Assembly: GCA_000231825.2 (NCBI GenBank)
Contig: JH720378.1
Coordinates: forward strand, 130,959 to 155,189
Source of the DNA: Tetrahymena elliotti 4EA
Taxonomy: Eukaryota; Ciliophora; Oligohymenophorea; Hymenostomatida; Tetrahymenidae
Reading direction: 5' to 3'
DNA length: 24,231 bases
Part shown: piece by piece, positions 1 through 11,200 of the stretch
Numbering within the stretch: position 1 is the first letter of the stretch
Layout: each line of letters starts with the position of its first letter
Notes under the pieces: model-generated
What the model was told of the DNA's origin: nothing
What the model saw: only the letters and a program-made list of their open reading frames with translations
The model's database searches: none
Position numbers and translations under genes: made by a program

Positions 1-1191
1 TACTTGTTAAAACTGTATGTAGCCTTAATAGGCAGTACCCTAGGGTACTATATAAAATTTCTTCATATATTACAAATTAAAATAAATATTTTCTTCATAA
101 AACAAAAATATATTGCATTTAATATCTTTTATTTTGTTTGTTAATTAAATTTTATTTTTCTTTGCTTTTTTGAGGATTAATTTCATAGATTATTTATTTT
201 TTTCAGGATTTATTTTTGATAAAATTATTGTATTTTTTTTAAATTTTAAAATTATCAATAGAGATTTCTAATTATCTGAAAATTCTATAGAGCTTATTCT
301 TTTATTTTTAATGCTTCCTTCTCTTTTCCAATGTTTTTCTGAAGAATAAAAAATGAGGATTTTTTACTTTAGTATATTTTAAATAAATAGAAAAAGATTA
401 ATTCTTTTCACAAGAAAAAAATATTTTGTGGAACAGAAATTTTAAAAGATAGATTTTATTTATAGGGATAGTTAAAAATTTTTAAATTAGCTTACTTTTC
501 ATTTTTTTAATTTAATTAATTAATGTTTAAAATATTTAATTGAATTAAATTTTTAACGATATTTTTTATTTTACCAAAAGGAATTAATTATTTTTAATTT
601 CAAGGAATATTTTTGAGGTGTAAATTCAAGTTTAAAGCTAATGGAACTCTCTGTTTTCTTTCTATATTTAATGCTTATTGGCATTGCATAAGGTTATTTC
701 TATTTATTAAAATATTTTTTAGATATTTAGCTACATTAGTAATGTTTCTGTTTGATAATTTTCTTCTGGTTATTTATTGTGGAATAAGGGAGTAAGCTTT
801 TTGTATGATTTTATTTATTGATTTTAATAATAATAATTGAACAAAAATATTTATCTTGGAAGAATGATTTAATCATAATTAGCATCATCTACTTAAAAAA
901 ATTAATTAAAACATACTTATTTGGACTAAATCCTTTTTAGAATCTATATAATATCTAATTATGTGATTTTCTTGTTTTGTTTAGATAATATTGATAGTTT
1001 GAAGGTATAATAAGGGAATTACTTTTAGTAATAATTTTTAGTAGAATTCTTCATAAAAAACCAATTTTAAATTAATATAATAAGATTTTTGCTTATTTAT
1101 TAATTATCAAAATTTGGGTTTATGTTTTTAATTGATTTTAAATAAAAACAAACAAATACTGTTTTAATTAAATCTGAAGAAAGCTAACAAA
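1..1191. other. AT-rich intergenic region left of START-like gene 1
   Basis: I see no supportable gene here. The region is dominated by A/T homopolymer runs. Reading frames on both strands, with TGA as the only stop, give short low-complexity Phe/Leu/Ile/Lys/Asn peptides without recognisable motifs. The one distinctive element is the palindrome at 34-49, listed separately. The last part before 1192 should hold the promoter and 5' leader of the START-like gene, but no motif can be assigned. Confidence 0.6.
34..49. repeat. 16-bp perfect palindrome
   Basis: The sequence AGTACCCTAGGGTACT equals its own reverse complement. It has 8 G/C bases in 16, which stands out against surroundings that are nearly all A/T. 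It could be a dimeric protein-binding site or a cruciform-capable element. It lies close to the window edge, so its left context is unknown. No function is assigned. Confidence 0.6.
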
Positions 1192-1824
1192 ATGACTGAA
1201 AATATTAATTATAAAGAAATAGTTGAAAAAGCTGTACAAGAGAATTTATTGCTAAGAGATAACTAAGAAGGATGGAAGGAATAGATCAGAAAAGATAATT
1301 TTAAATTGTCCTTTAAAAAATATTAGGGAAATAAAGTAAAGCTTTCCAAGATAGAATCTATTTTACCTGTAAGCTGTGAGAAAGCAGCTAAATTTTATAA
1401 TGAGCGTTTCGATTTATAAAAGCTATGCAGACAAAAGTGCGTTATTTTTGAAAATATAGAAACCATAGATCAGGATACTTGTGCATTTTTATTTAGGACA
1501 GAAAATATATTAGTAGTAAGTGGTAGAGAGATTGTAGGTGTTTAACACTACAAAAAACTTAATGATAATGAAGTTTTAATTGTAAGAAGCAATATTCCTA
1601 ATCACCCAAATGTTATCCCTGCTCCTGCTGAGGAAGAAACTATTCGTGCAGATTAAGTTGTTTTTTCAATATTTTTAACAAAATAAGATGAAAACTCAAC
1701 TAAATTTGTGATGTTCTCTCTTATGGATCCTAAAGGAAGTATCCCAAAAATACTTATAAAGCAACTCCTTCTTAAGTAATACGATGTCTTTAAAAAAGAA
1801 TTAGTAGAATTATAAAAGATGTGA
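1192..1824 (+). CDS. START-domain-like lipid-binding protein 1 (210 aa, intronless)
   Basis: An uninterrupted frame under the ciliate code runs from an ATG in AACAAAATGACT context to TGA at 1822-1824. Nine glutamines are TAA/TAG and four are CAA/CAG. The whole protein resembles a single START (StAR-related lipid transfer) domain, which forms a helix-grip pocket for sterols or phospholipids. Visible hallmarks are an EGWKE motif near residue 26, a mid-domain SGREIVG strand, an NHPNV turn, an IRAD strand, and DPKGSIPK at residues 179-186 before the C-terminal helix. About 210 residues is normal for a stand-alone START domain. There is no signal peptide or membrane segment, so it is probably cytosolic. 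A paralogue lies at 21860-22483 and a relic near 23108. The ligand is unknown. Family assignment rests on motifs and is fairly secure; the lipid-binding role is inferred. Confidence 0.8.
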
Positions 1825-2489
1825 AAAATAACAACAAGAAAAAAATTCCCTAGATACTAAATACAACTCTAAGCCAAATTAATATTATATTTACTTTTAT
1901 AAATAAAATAATTCAATTCATTTCAACTTATTTTTTATGTTTTTTTCTATATTAATTTTAGTTGAGTTTCTGTCTTCTTTATATTAAAAATTCCTACTTT
2001 TCATCAAAACATAACATGCCATTTCAAAGATTATCTTAAAATGCACAAATAATTTATTTAAATAAAAAGAACAATTTATTAATCAATCTCTTCAAAATCT
2101 TGTGTAATAATATATGTGCAGAAAACGAGATTTTTATTAATTAGTTGCTTTAATAGTTATCAGGGAACAAAAAAGCGAAATTATCTAATCCAATTACAGA
2201 TTCAACTTATTATAATAAAAGATGTGTTTTGGCAAGATAAAAAATTCTATAAAATAAACAAAAGCATTTTTGCTGAAGCCCATTTTTTCAAACTAGAATT
2301 CTAAATTTTCTTACTAAATTAAATCATTATTATATTTATTTTGTAAAATATAATGATAGCTTACATTTAAGTTTCAATTTTTAGATTATCAAATGCTTAA
2401 TTCTAATTAACTTTTAAAATGAAAAATCAAACTCATTATTTTATTTATTCTTTTTTTTTTTCAATTTATTATTATTTTCTCTACAATTT
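1825..2489. other. Intergenic region between START-like gene 1 and the duplicated M16 locus
   Basis: This stretch is AT-rich, with no coding frame I trust on either strand. It must contain the 3' end of the START-like transcript. Its right boundary is where recognisable similarity to 4880 onward begins, which marks the left edge of the segmental duplication. Confidence 0.55.
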
Positions 2490-2825
2490 TGTGAAATGCT
2501 TAAAAGATATTTTTTTTTAAGTTTTTTGTTAAATTTTGGTTGCTAGAATGTTTTTTTATCAAAACACTCCACTTTTTGGAATAGAATTGTAAATTTATCT
2601 CAAAAAATGCACATTTATATTATTTAGTACTTATTTATGAACTAAAAAAGGTAATAATTAAAAACTCTAGAATTTAAATGAGTTAAAGATAAATGAGGTC
2701 TTTTGAATATAAACTTAAGATTATTTTAATTTACAAAAAACAAACTATTTAAAATATTATGTGAAAAATTAAGAAGCTTATTTAATTTAAATTTTAAATG
2801 CAAAATATTATTTTATTTGGCCACT

Positions 2826-3699
2826 TCAAAGTTTAGAGTAAAAATCAGGGAAAAGAAAATTTGATCCTATTACAGATAAAACTTATTCAATTTCACTATT
2901 CTTGAATCTTTCTTCTTTAATTTAATTATTTTCTACTAAGTGGGTATTGCTTACAAAATGAATTTCTAATTTCTTGTTTTCCTCAAAGAAAATTTCATAG
3001 AAAATCTTTTGAATATCTTGCAAAGTAATGTTTTTAATTTCTGCAAAAAGTTAAACTTCTATTTTAATTAGATAAAAAAAAAATGTAATTATTTTAGAAA
3101 AATTTTAGAAAGATAAAATAGCTTTACTTCCATCAAATTTTTGTTAGCTAGTTAGTTATGAGTTATCATTTGCTTCTACGAAAATACTCTTTGGGTTTTC
3201 TCTTAAATTAGAAATCATAGATTATATATATTACTCCAATTCAGCTTCAGTTAAGCTATTAATTTTTTCTTAGAAATTGTTTAAGAATAATTCTATTCTC
3301 TATGATAAATATTAAGGAGACTTGACATTAGATTCTATCATGAAAATAAATCCTAAAGCAGATCTTGTGAAGTCAGCCATACTAAGAACAACTTGCCCAA
3401 CTTGTTCATCTGTTTTGAGTTTATCGAAAAAGGGTGTTTTAATGATATTAGCCAAGAGTACAATTTTAAGACCATTAGATTGTTTCCAATTCTTTAAATT
3501 GATAGAAAGAAAGAATAGATGAATTCTTTTTATCTAAATCTAAATTTTTTTCCCAAAACATTGTTTTCTTTGGTAATTGGACCACTCTTATGTCTGATAT
3601 TTCAGATGGAGAGAGCTTACTTGCATTCTTATCTTAGAATAAAATATTTTCTGATTCTGTTTTAGAAGCGCCTTTGATAATTCTTTAAGGTCTACTCAT
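2826..3699 (-). pseudogene. Broken M16 (insulin-degrading enzyme-like) peptidase copy, internally deleted and frameshifted
   Basis: The start (MSRPQRIIKGAS) matches the N-terminus of the intact gene at 8271. After only about 12 residues the frame jumps to the segment matching residue ~692 (TESENILF). The zinc-binding HFLEH half and introns 1-3 are therefore gone. Near 3470-3478 the sequence has lost 2 nt relative to the intact copy; the original frame meets TGA about 22 codons later. Downstream homology continues in another frame through a 69-bp intron (3059-3127) to a conserved end FYSKL and TGA at 2826-2828. The LRTDEQLGY motif has become LKTDEQVGQ, losing the Arg and Tyr that IDE enzymes use near the active site. 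No GT...AG intron can bridge the frameshift. It could at most express a short peptide; catalysis is excluded. Confidence 0.85.
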
Positions 3700-4879
3700 A
3701 ATGTAAGTTATACTTATTTGAAATTAATAAGTTTTTAAGATCTTATTTATTAACTTTAAATTATGTATTTAAATATATTTTTTAAATAGAAATATTATGA
3801 AAATTTACAAAAAGGTAATTTCAATCAATAATTTTTTAAATTAGATTCTTTATTTTAGAATAGAAAGATAAATCGATTTTTTTTAAACTCCCATTCAAAA
3901 AGTTCTCCAAATATTTTAATTCAAACCTTTCATACTAAAAAAAAGTATTATTCTCAATTTTACTTTAAATAAGGGGAAATAGATCATATTTCATTCAAGT
4001 GATAGCATTTATCCTACTTATTTATTATTAAAATTCATTTTATCAGTATTTATTATTTCATTAATTTTGAGAACAATAAAATAATATTAATTTGATTTAA
4101 TTTTATCAGTATTTATTATATTAGTAATTTTGAGAATAATAAAAAATGCCTAATTTTAAAATTAGATGTGTTAGGAAAATTTTTATTGTAGTTTGATTGA
4201 AAAATTAAAAATGTAAAATTAATTTTATCTATTTTCTCAAGACAAAAAGAAATTGATCATTAATTTTTCTTTTATTTTTAAGTAAAATTTAATAAATAAC
4301 ATTAAATAATTCATTTTACTATTTTTGACATATATTTTTGTGTATTTTTTTCCAATAAAACTTAAAATTAAATAATTTTATTTCAATTTATTCTTTTGAA
4401 TAGATTTTTCTTCTTTAGAGTTTAAAATTAAATTATTTTATTTGCTTTTATCAGTTTCTTATTTATTTTTTTAGAACTAAAAACAATTAAATTTATGTAA
4501 TTCAAAAATAAATTCAGTCAAAACGAAGTATAGAAAATATTTAGATTCATGAAGATTTTTAGAAAAATAAATATTTACTATACAATTGAAACAATGATTT
4601 AAGGATTTGCTGAATGAAATATTCTTTATTTCATAAATTAAATATTATAGCAAAGAGCTATTATCTTTTATTTTCTAAATTTAAAATAAAATTTTTTTAT
4701 CCTTATTATTCTTATTATTGAGTTTTTTATAAATACTTTTTCTAATATATTAAGGTCACAAAAAATTTAATCCCATTAATTCAAAGGAATAATTTAATTT
4801 GAAATTTTCATAGCATCAAAAAACTCATAAAAAGCATAAAATTTATAAATTATTCAAGAAGATTCAGGAATAAATACTT
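3700..4879. other. Non-coding right part of unit A, upstream of the broken M16 copy
   Basis: I see no gene. This DNA is the duplicated upstream region of the M16 locus; it matches about 8272-9760. It should contain the former promoter of the minus-strand gene. It carries a 63-bp tandem duplication, listed separately. About 4830-4879 is the junction before unit B starts. Confidence 0.55.
4038..4150 (+). repeat. Two-copy tandem repeat, period 63 bp
   Basis: Copies begin at 4038 and 4101. Both contain TTTTATCAGTATTTATTAT followed by a TTAATTTTGAGAACAATAA-like (second copy TTAGTAATTTTGAGAATAATAA) stretch. Unit B has only one equivalent, near 8996. The tandem copy therefore arose in unit A after the segmental duplication, or was lost from B. 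Confidence 0.7.
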
Positions 4880-5183
4880 GAAATATTTAAAAGATATTCA
4901 GTTTTTAAATTTTTGTTTAATTTTGTTTGTATATTTTTTTTTTCAAAAACCACTCCACTTTTTGGTATTTGATCTTAAATATTCTCTTAAAAAATGCACA
5001 GTAATGTTATTTCATACATATTTATGAACTTAAAAAGGTGATAACTAAAAACTCTAGAATTAAAATGAGTTAAATAAAATGATGTCTTTTGAATATAAAT
5101 TTACAAAAAACGGACTACTTAAAATTTTATGTGAAAAAATGCTAAACTTATAGAGTTTGAATATAGAATTTTATTCAGCCACT

Positions 5184-8100
5184 TCAAAGCCTAGAGTAAA
5201 AGTCGGGGAAAAGTGTGCTAGAGTTTCTGAACCCAATTACAGATTGAACTTATTCAATTTCACTGTTCTTGAATCTTTCTTCTTTAATTTAATTATTTTC
5301 TTCTAAGTGGGTATTGCTAACAAAGTGAATTTCTAATTTCTTCTTTTCCTCAAAGAAAATTTCATGGAAAATCTTTTGAATATCTTGCAAAGTAATGTTT
5401 TTAATTTCAGCCAAAAGTTAAACTCCTATTTTATTTAGAATAGAAATGTATTTAATTAAGAATAATTATTGAAAGATAAAATAACTTTACTTCTATCGAA
5501 TTTTTTTTAATTATTTAAGACTTCATCCCAGTTATCATTTGCTTCTTCAAAAATGCTCTTTGGCTTTTGGCTTAAATTAGAAATAATGGACTATCTATAT
5601 TACTCGAATTCAGCTTCAGTTAAACTATTAATTTTTTCTTAGAAATTATTTAAGAATAATTCTATTCTCTATGATAAATATTGAGGAGACTTGACATTAG
5701 ATTAAATCATAAAGATAAATCCTAAAACAGCTCTTGTGGAGTTAGCCATACTATGAACAACATATCCAAGTTGTTCATCTGTTCTGAGCTTATCGAAAAA
5801 GGGTGTTTTAATGATATTAGCCAAGAATTACATTTTAAGTTCATTTTAGATTGTTTCTTATTTAAATTGATAGAGAGAAACAATAGCTGAATTCTTTTCA
5901 TGTAAATCTAAAACTTTTTCCCAAAACATTGTTTTCTTTGGTAATTGGACAGCTCTGATGTCAGAAATCTCAGAAGGAGAGAGTTTGCTTGCATTCTTGG
6001 CTTAGAATAAAATATTTTCTGATTCAGTAGTAAAATGTTTAACAATGTCTTCAGTCATATTTCCTTAAACAAGCCATTAGAATGACAATTTTTGCATGAG
6101 ATTCTTTTAGAAGAGTAAATAATCATCAAAAGTAATTTGAGAAAGAGTTGGTAATAAATCATCTGGATTAACTCCATTAGTTGTAAGTAAGGGTTAAGCA
6201 TAATTGAAAATAAGCTAATAAGGCTACATTTTGGAAATATTTTAATATTGTCTCATCATTCTTTCAAATTAAATGTCAAACTTTGTTTTATCTGTTTAAG
6301 AGAAAGAAGATATAATTGTAAAAATCTATTTAACATATTGAGGCAATGAGTCATTATAACCACCTACACTCAAATTAAGTGCACTATCAACAACATTTAA
6401 TTATTAACCTAAGTATGCCATTTCAGCCATGTAACTTATTTCTCTCATTTCTTCCTTCAATAAAGAAATCCAAAGAGCAAATAAAACTTAATTTTTAACA
6501 CCCTTTGTTTATCTAAAAAAATATTTATTAAAAATCATATTAAAATTAAATAAAATTTACTGATTGAAACAGATTTTCACCTTAACACTTGCTTTGGGTT
6601 TTTAGAAGTGGTTATCTTATTTAAACCATACTTCTGAGCTTTCTTCATTTCTGATCAAGTAAGGATATTGGGGTAGAGCATCAACCTACTTGGTAAATAA
6701 ATCCATGTTCTTAGGGAGAAAAGTATTAGGTTTAATTAAATCATGAATGACATCAATTTTTGGATTTAAGATAGTCTCTTTAAGTCTTTGATCTATGGGT
6801 TCAACTGAGTACTAAGTACCATAAATAGGCTCAGTTAGCTTGCATTAATCAGCAAATTTCTTAGAAATAAGTGTAATACGAACATTATCAATATTAAATT
6901 AGTTGATTGTGTCTTAAATTAATTGTCTATCATACCTTTCGTTTAAGTAAGGTTGAATAAGAACCTCTTCAATAGGGTAATATTGCATACGACTAGCAAG
7001 AGAAAGAGCATAACTATCAGGCTTTTCATTGTCTTTGTTGTCAAAATTTAATTTGCTTAACATTTATATTTCATTGAATACCCATTCTTAAACACCCTTC
7101 TCTTTCAACATTTCAATGTATGAGAATAAATATTGCAAAACCTATTCATAATTTTCAACACCTTTATTAGTAAGAGATATTTCAATATTCATACTACTCC
7201 ATAAATTTTGTTCATTCTAATTGCCTGCTGATAATTCAACTGCTAAGCCATTCTTAATTAAAATACTTAACAAACTATTTTCACCTTCATGACCTAATAA
7301 GTGAGACAAATAAGAAGCAGGATTATTTTTGTAATGCTTTTTCATATCAGGTAGAATCCACTTAATAGAAAGCTTTCATAAATAAAATGTATTTAATAAA
7401 GAAATAGTATTCAAATATCTTTTATATTTTTACTTAGTGAATATCTTTAATAGGAACAACTTTCCATAAATTGCCTAAATTCTCTTTAGTGAATGGTAAA
7501 GCTGTAAATGAAGGAGGGAGCAAATCATGGTTAGGAATATCAGAAAAGTAATTGGAAACCCAGTCTTCCATTTCATTAATATCTTTGTTTGAATAGATAA
7601 CTAATCTCATTAAATTTGCAGAATAGTATTTCTTATAAAATTGAAGTAAATCATCTCTGATTGTGGGATGACTCAATGTTTACAAATTTCCTGTACCAAA
7701 TTTGCAGAATTCAGAATGTTTATGAGCAGAACTTCTGAATAATTACAAGAAACGCCATGAATCTTGCATGATATTCTTTTAATGTTCACTATCAACTGCA
7801 TTCATTTCCTTTTCAACACATGATTCGCTAAAAAGAGGCTTGATAAAAAATTAAGAAAAACGATCGAGAGCTCCTTCGATTGAACTATTTTAGCATGCAA
7901 AATAATAATTAGTTTCCATTTAAGCTGTATAAGCATTAGAAAAACCACCATTTTTACTAAGATAATCACTATATTCACTTTGATTAGGATATTTTTCAGT
8001 ACCCATAAATAGCATATGCTCTAAAAAGTGGGCCAAACCTGGTCTCTATTTTTATTTTTTAAAATGATCATTTTAGATTGGTTTAAAAAATGTGGAAACT

Positions 8101-8271
8101 AATTACTTCGAAAGGGTCTTGTAAATGGCCTACATTCACATTCATAGCAGCTGAAGATTTATCAGCCTTTTCATCAGAAACTAATAAACATTAAAGCTTA
8201 TTCTTTAAAGTTATTGATTTATAATTTCTAATGTCTGAAGCGCCTTTAATAATTCTTTAAAGTGTACTCAT
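5184..8271 (-). CDS. M16 family zinc metallopeptidase, insulin-degrading enzyme-like (950 aa, 5 exons)
   Basis: Minus-strand exons are 8271-8107, 8045-7434, 7372-6561, 6512-5491 and 5425-5184, split by introns of 61, 61, 48 and 65 bp. All phases agree and the frame ends in TGA. The inverted zinc motif HFLEH is at residues 61-65. The third ligand is Glu142 in an NAVDSEHQKN segment, with the spacing known for IDE (His+81). The C-terminal half keeps [15 protein letters not shown], whose Arg and Tyr (about 773 and 780) help bind substrate in IDE. The length is close to the usual ~1000. Family members form a closed chamber that degrades peptides, binding one zinc. No signal peptide or membrane helix is visible, so a cytosolic enzyme is likely. 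It is the intact member of a tandem duplication. Family assignment is very secure; its natural substrates are unknown. Confidence 0.95.
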
Positions 8272-11200
8272 AATATATGCTTTACTTATTTAAAATTAAT
8301 ATGTTTTTAAGATCTTATTTATTAACTCTAAATTATGTATTTAAATAAATTTTTTAAATAAAAAAACTACAACTCAAATATTAAGAAATTTCTCAGAAAA
8401 TAAAAAGACGATAATAGGAAAATTTACAAAAGGTAGTTATCATCGATCAGAAAATCTCATACTTATTTTCTTTTTAAATTCGATTCTTCAGCTTAAAATA
8501 GAATGATAAATCTAATTTTTTATTATTTCCATTAAAAAAGCTCTCTAAATATTTTAATTCAAGCATTTCATACTAAAAAAAGCAATATCTTATTAAGTAT
8601 TAATAAAATTAGTTGAATTAAATCAAAGATAAAAAGAATATCTAAGTTTTAATAAAGATCACAATGATTTAAGACAAAAAGAATAGCTAAATTTTAATAA
8701 AGATCACATCAAGACTTATCAAGAAAATTTCAATTCCATAAAATATAATAACAAAGAATTGAATATGATCTTTTATAATATGCTATTTATTCTGTAATTT
8801 CTTTGTGGTTGTATATTATTTATGCTTGTATGCTGTAATAAAAATTGAAAATTTCTAAAATTTTAATATTATTTTTTAAATTATTAAGTATTGGTACAAT
8901 CATTTTCAAATTTAAACATTTCCACAATTTTTCATTAATTAATCATGGAAATAAATAATATTTCTTTATCATAATTATTTATAATTTTAATTGATTTTAT
9001 CAGTATATATTATATCAGTAATTTTGAAATAATAATTAAAATGCCTAATATTATAAAAATGAAATAAATTTAGCTTTTTATCTTTGGTTTATTTGGGTTA
9101 GAATAAAAATCAGTTCATAAATTAAAAAAATTGAAAATAAAATTTTTAAAAAATTCAAAATATGAAATTAAGACAAAATGAAATTAATCATAAATTCTTC
9201 TTTTATTTTTATGTGAAAAACTTAATAAATAACATTTAATGATTCCTTTTTCTATTTTTAACTTAATTGTTTGTGTTTTATTCTTTTCCATTAAACCTTT
9301 AAAATTTTCTTTTTTGTTAATTCTTTTCAATAGATTTTTTCTTATTTAGATTTTAAAATTAATTTATTTTTATTAAACTCATATCTATTTTTTAAGAATT
9401 AAAATGATTAAATTTATGCAATTCAGAAATAAATTCAGTATTAATGAAGCATAGAAAATATTTCGATTCATATGAAAGTTTTCATTAGAAAAATAAATAT
9501 TTACTTAAAAATAGAAACAATAAGTTGCTGAATTAATTTTTATTTATTTCATAAATTAAATATTAAAAAAATGTTGAGTTATTTATTATATTTTATTTTC
9601 TAAATTTAAAATAAAACTTTTTAATCCAAACTGCATATTAATATTTAGTTTTTTTTAAATTTTTTTACTAATATATTCAGGCCACATATAATTTAATCCC
9701 AAAAATTAATTTAAATTAATAATTTAATTTGAAAATACTCTTTTATCAAAAAATTGTAAGGGTGAGATGTAATGAAAAATGAAAAATATTAGTAAAATTA
9801 TGCAAAGAAATTTTACAATTTTAGTAATTAGTACTATTAATATGAAATTAAGAGTTGCCAAAAATTAGATTAAAGAAGAAGGTTTTCATAACCAATAATA
9901 TTTAAAAAGTGCTCGAATTGAAGCATATTGTTAATGTTTTAAAAAAATAAATATTAATTCATTTATTGTGTCAATTAAGTCTAACCATCTCCTTTACTTA
10001 AATTTTTCGCAGACATCAATGATATATTTATTGCATTAAAATTTACTTGTTTTCAAATTTTATATTAGGTAATATTTTAAGGTTATTATAAAGAGAAGGA
10101 TCTTTGTAAGGAAAATTATTTAAGATTTTTGCTTGTAATGAAAGGTAGTCAGATATATTATAATTTAGAAAATATTAAAATGGCTTTATCTTTTGATTAA
10201 GTTGTAGTATTTTTATATTTAAGAAATGTAACATTAGGACAAAAAGAATATCCCCTATAGAAATTAAGTTTCAGATAAAGAAAATTAGAATGGATGAAAG
10301 TCATTTGAATCAATCGATAAATCAAATTGATTAACGATTTGTTTCAGTGATTTACCTTAAAATATGCAAATTATATATTTTTATTTTTTGAAATCTTGAT
10401 AAAAAACTGATAAAAATTATTCAATTAGAATAGTCTGTAATGTAAAGTAAAGTTATTAATTTTTGAATACAGATTTTCTTTTTTTTAGCTGCAGTAAGAT
10501 ATTGCCCGTTGATTTTTGAAATGAGTAAATAGAATTTTATAATTACTTGAAAAAAATATAGAAATTACATTTCATTTTTCTAAGAAAAACAAAGATAAAA
10601 CTGTAAAAGAATTTATTTTTCAAATATTTCATTATTCTATTGAATTAAAAAAATGATTTATATTGGTATATTAGTTTTTTAATTATTTAAATACTAAACA
10701 GCATATACTATCTATCACTATTCAAAGTGTTTTTTTACTTCTTTTTTGGATTCATTGATTTATTTATTGAATTTAGACCAGCTCAATTAGATATTGATTA
10801 TTGGGTAATTTATTTACTATATTTTATATCCCTATTAATATTTAAATTTTTAAGGACCATTTTATCAGAATTTTTAAATGGTTTTAAATATTTTATTATT
10901 ACTTTTTAGAGATTAATATGTAAATCGAATTTATATTCTTATTCTTAGCGCATCTTTTTATGAAACAAATTAACCTGAAAATAAATTCTTTAGTTCAGAT
11001 CTACTAGAATGTGTATTTTTTTTTTGTATTTTCTTTAATTTTATTCATTCCTATTATCTAATAAAAAAATCTTATTTTTTAATCTGTAACATTAAGAAAT
11101 CAATTATAGATAGATAGATAAATAGATTGGCTATTGCTTATTGCTTAAAAATCTTAAATTAGTGGTTAGGAAAAACTAAAGATTACCTTTTTAAAATAGT

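Larger units (their letters stand above)
2490..4830. repeat. Segmental duplication unit A (left copy, internally deleted)
   Basis: This unit aligns with unit B at about 4880-9760 in the same orientation. Three parts match. The left flank shares a CACTCCACTTTTTGG block (2565 and 4952 regions) and an AACTCTAGAATT block. The M16 C-terminal coding region matches next. The right flank includes the upstream region of the gene and the ATTTTATCAGTAT block (about 4038 and 8996). The unit lacks about 2.2 kb that B retains (about B 6026-8236). Similarity in non-coding flanks is visibly high, so the duplication copied a whole locus rather than an mRNA. Edges are approximate because they were aligned by eye. 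Confidence 0.8.
4880..9760. repeat. Segmental duplication unit B (right copy, intact)
   Basis: This is the right-hand direct copy of the M16 locus and its flanks, full length relative to unit A. It includes about 300 bp downstream of the M16 stop, the whole five-exon gene and about 1.5 kb upstream. Boundaries were estimated by eye: similarity to A starts around GAAATATTTAAAAGATAT near 4880 and fades near 9756 after an AATTTAATTTGAAAATAC stretch. Confidence 0.78.

Noticed and set aside
613..795. Short standard-code frame on the plus strand
   Set aside because: Low-complexity Phe/Leu-rich peptide in AT-rich DNA, with no motif, and it uses the wrong genetic code for this genome.
2323..2357. Inverted repeat ATCATTAT...ATAATGAT
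   Set aside because: All-A/T eight-base arms are expected by chance in this composition, and nothing suggests a structured RNA.
3400..3490. Programmed frameshift instead of a broken gene in the M16 copy
   Set aside because: The catalytic half is missing, key residues are changed and no slippery stop context is present. Programmed +1 shifts are typical of Euplotes, which uses a different code.
3322..3522. Plus-strand frame with an apparent cysteine motif
   Set aside because: It is antisense to the M16-like pseudogene on the minus strand, whose homology explains the sequence.
7434..7676. 80-residue minus-strand frame as a separate small gene
   Set aside because: It is the 3' part of exon 2 of the M16 gene. 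TAA read as stop makes it look separate.
9800..10141. 113-codon frame under the ciliate code
   Set aside because: Without TAA/TAG stops, frames of this length are common in such DNA. It shows no family motif, and the second half is low-complexity.
11105..11125. GATA microsatellite
   Set aside because: Only three to four short units, which is unremarkable in AT-rich DNA.
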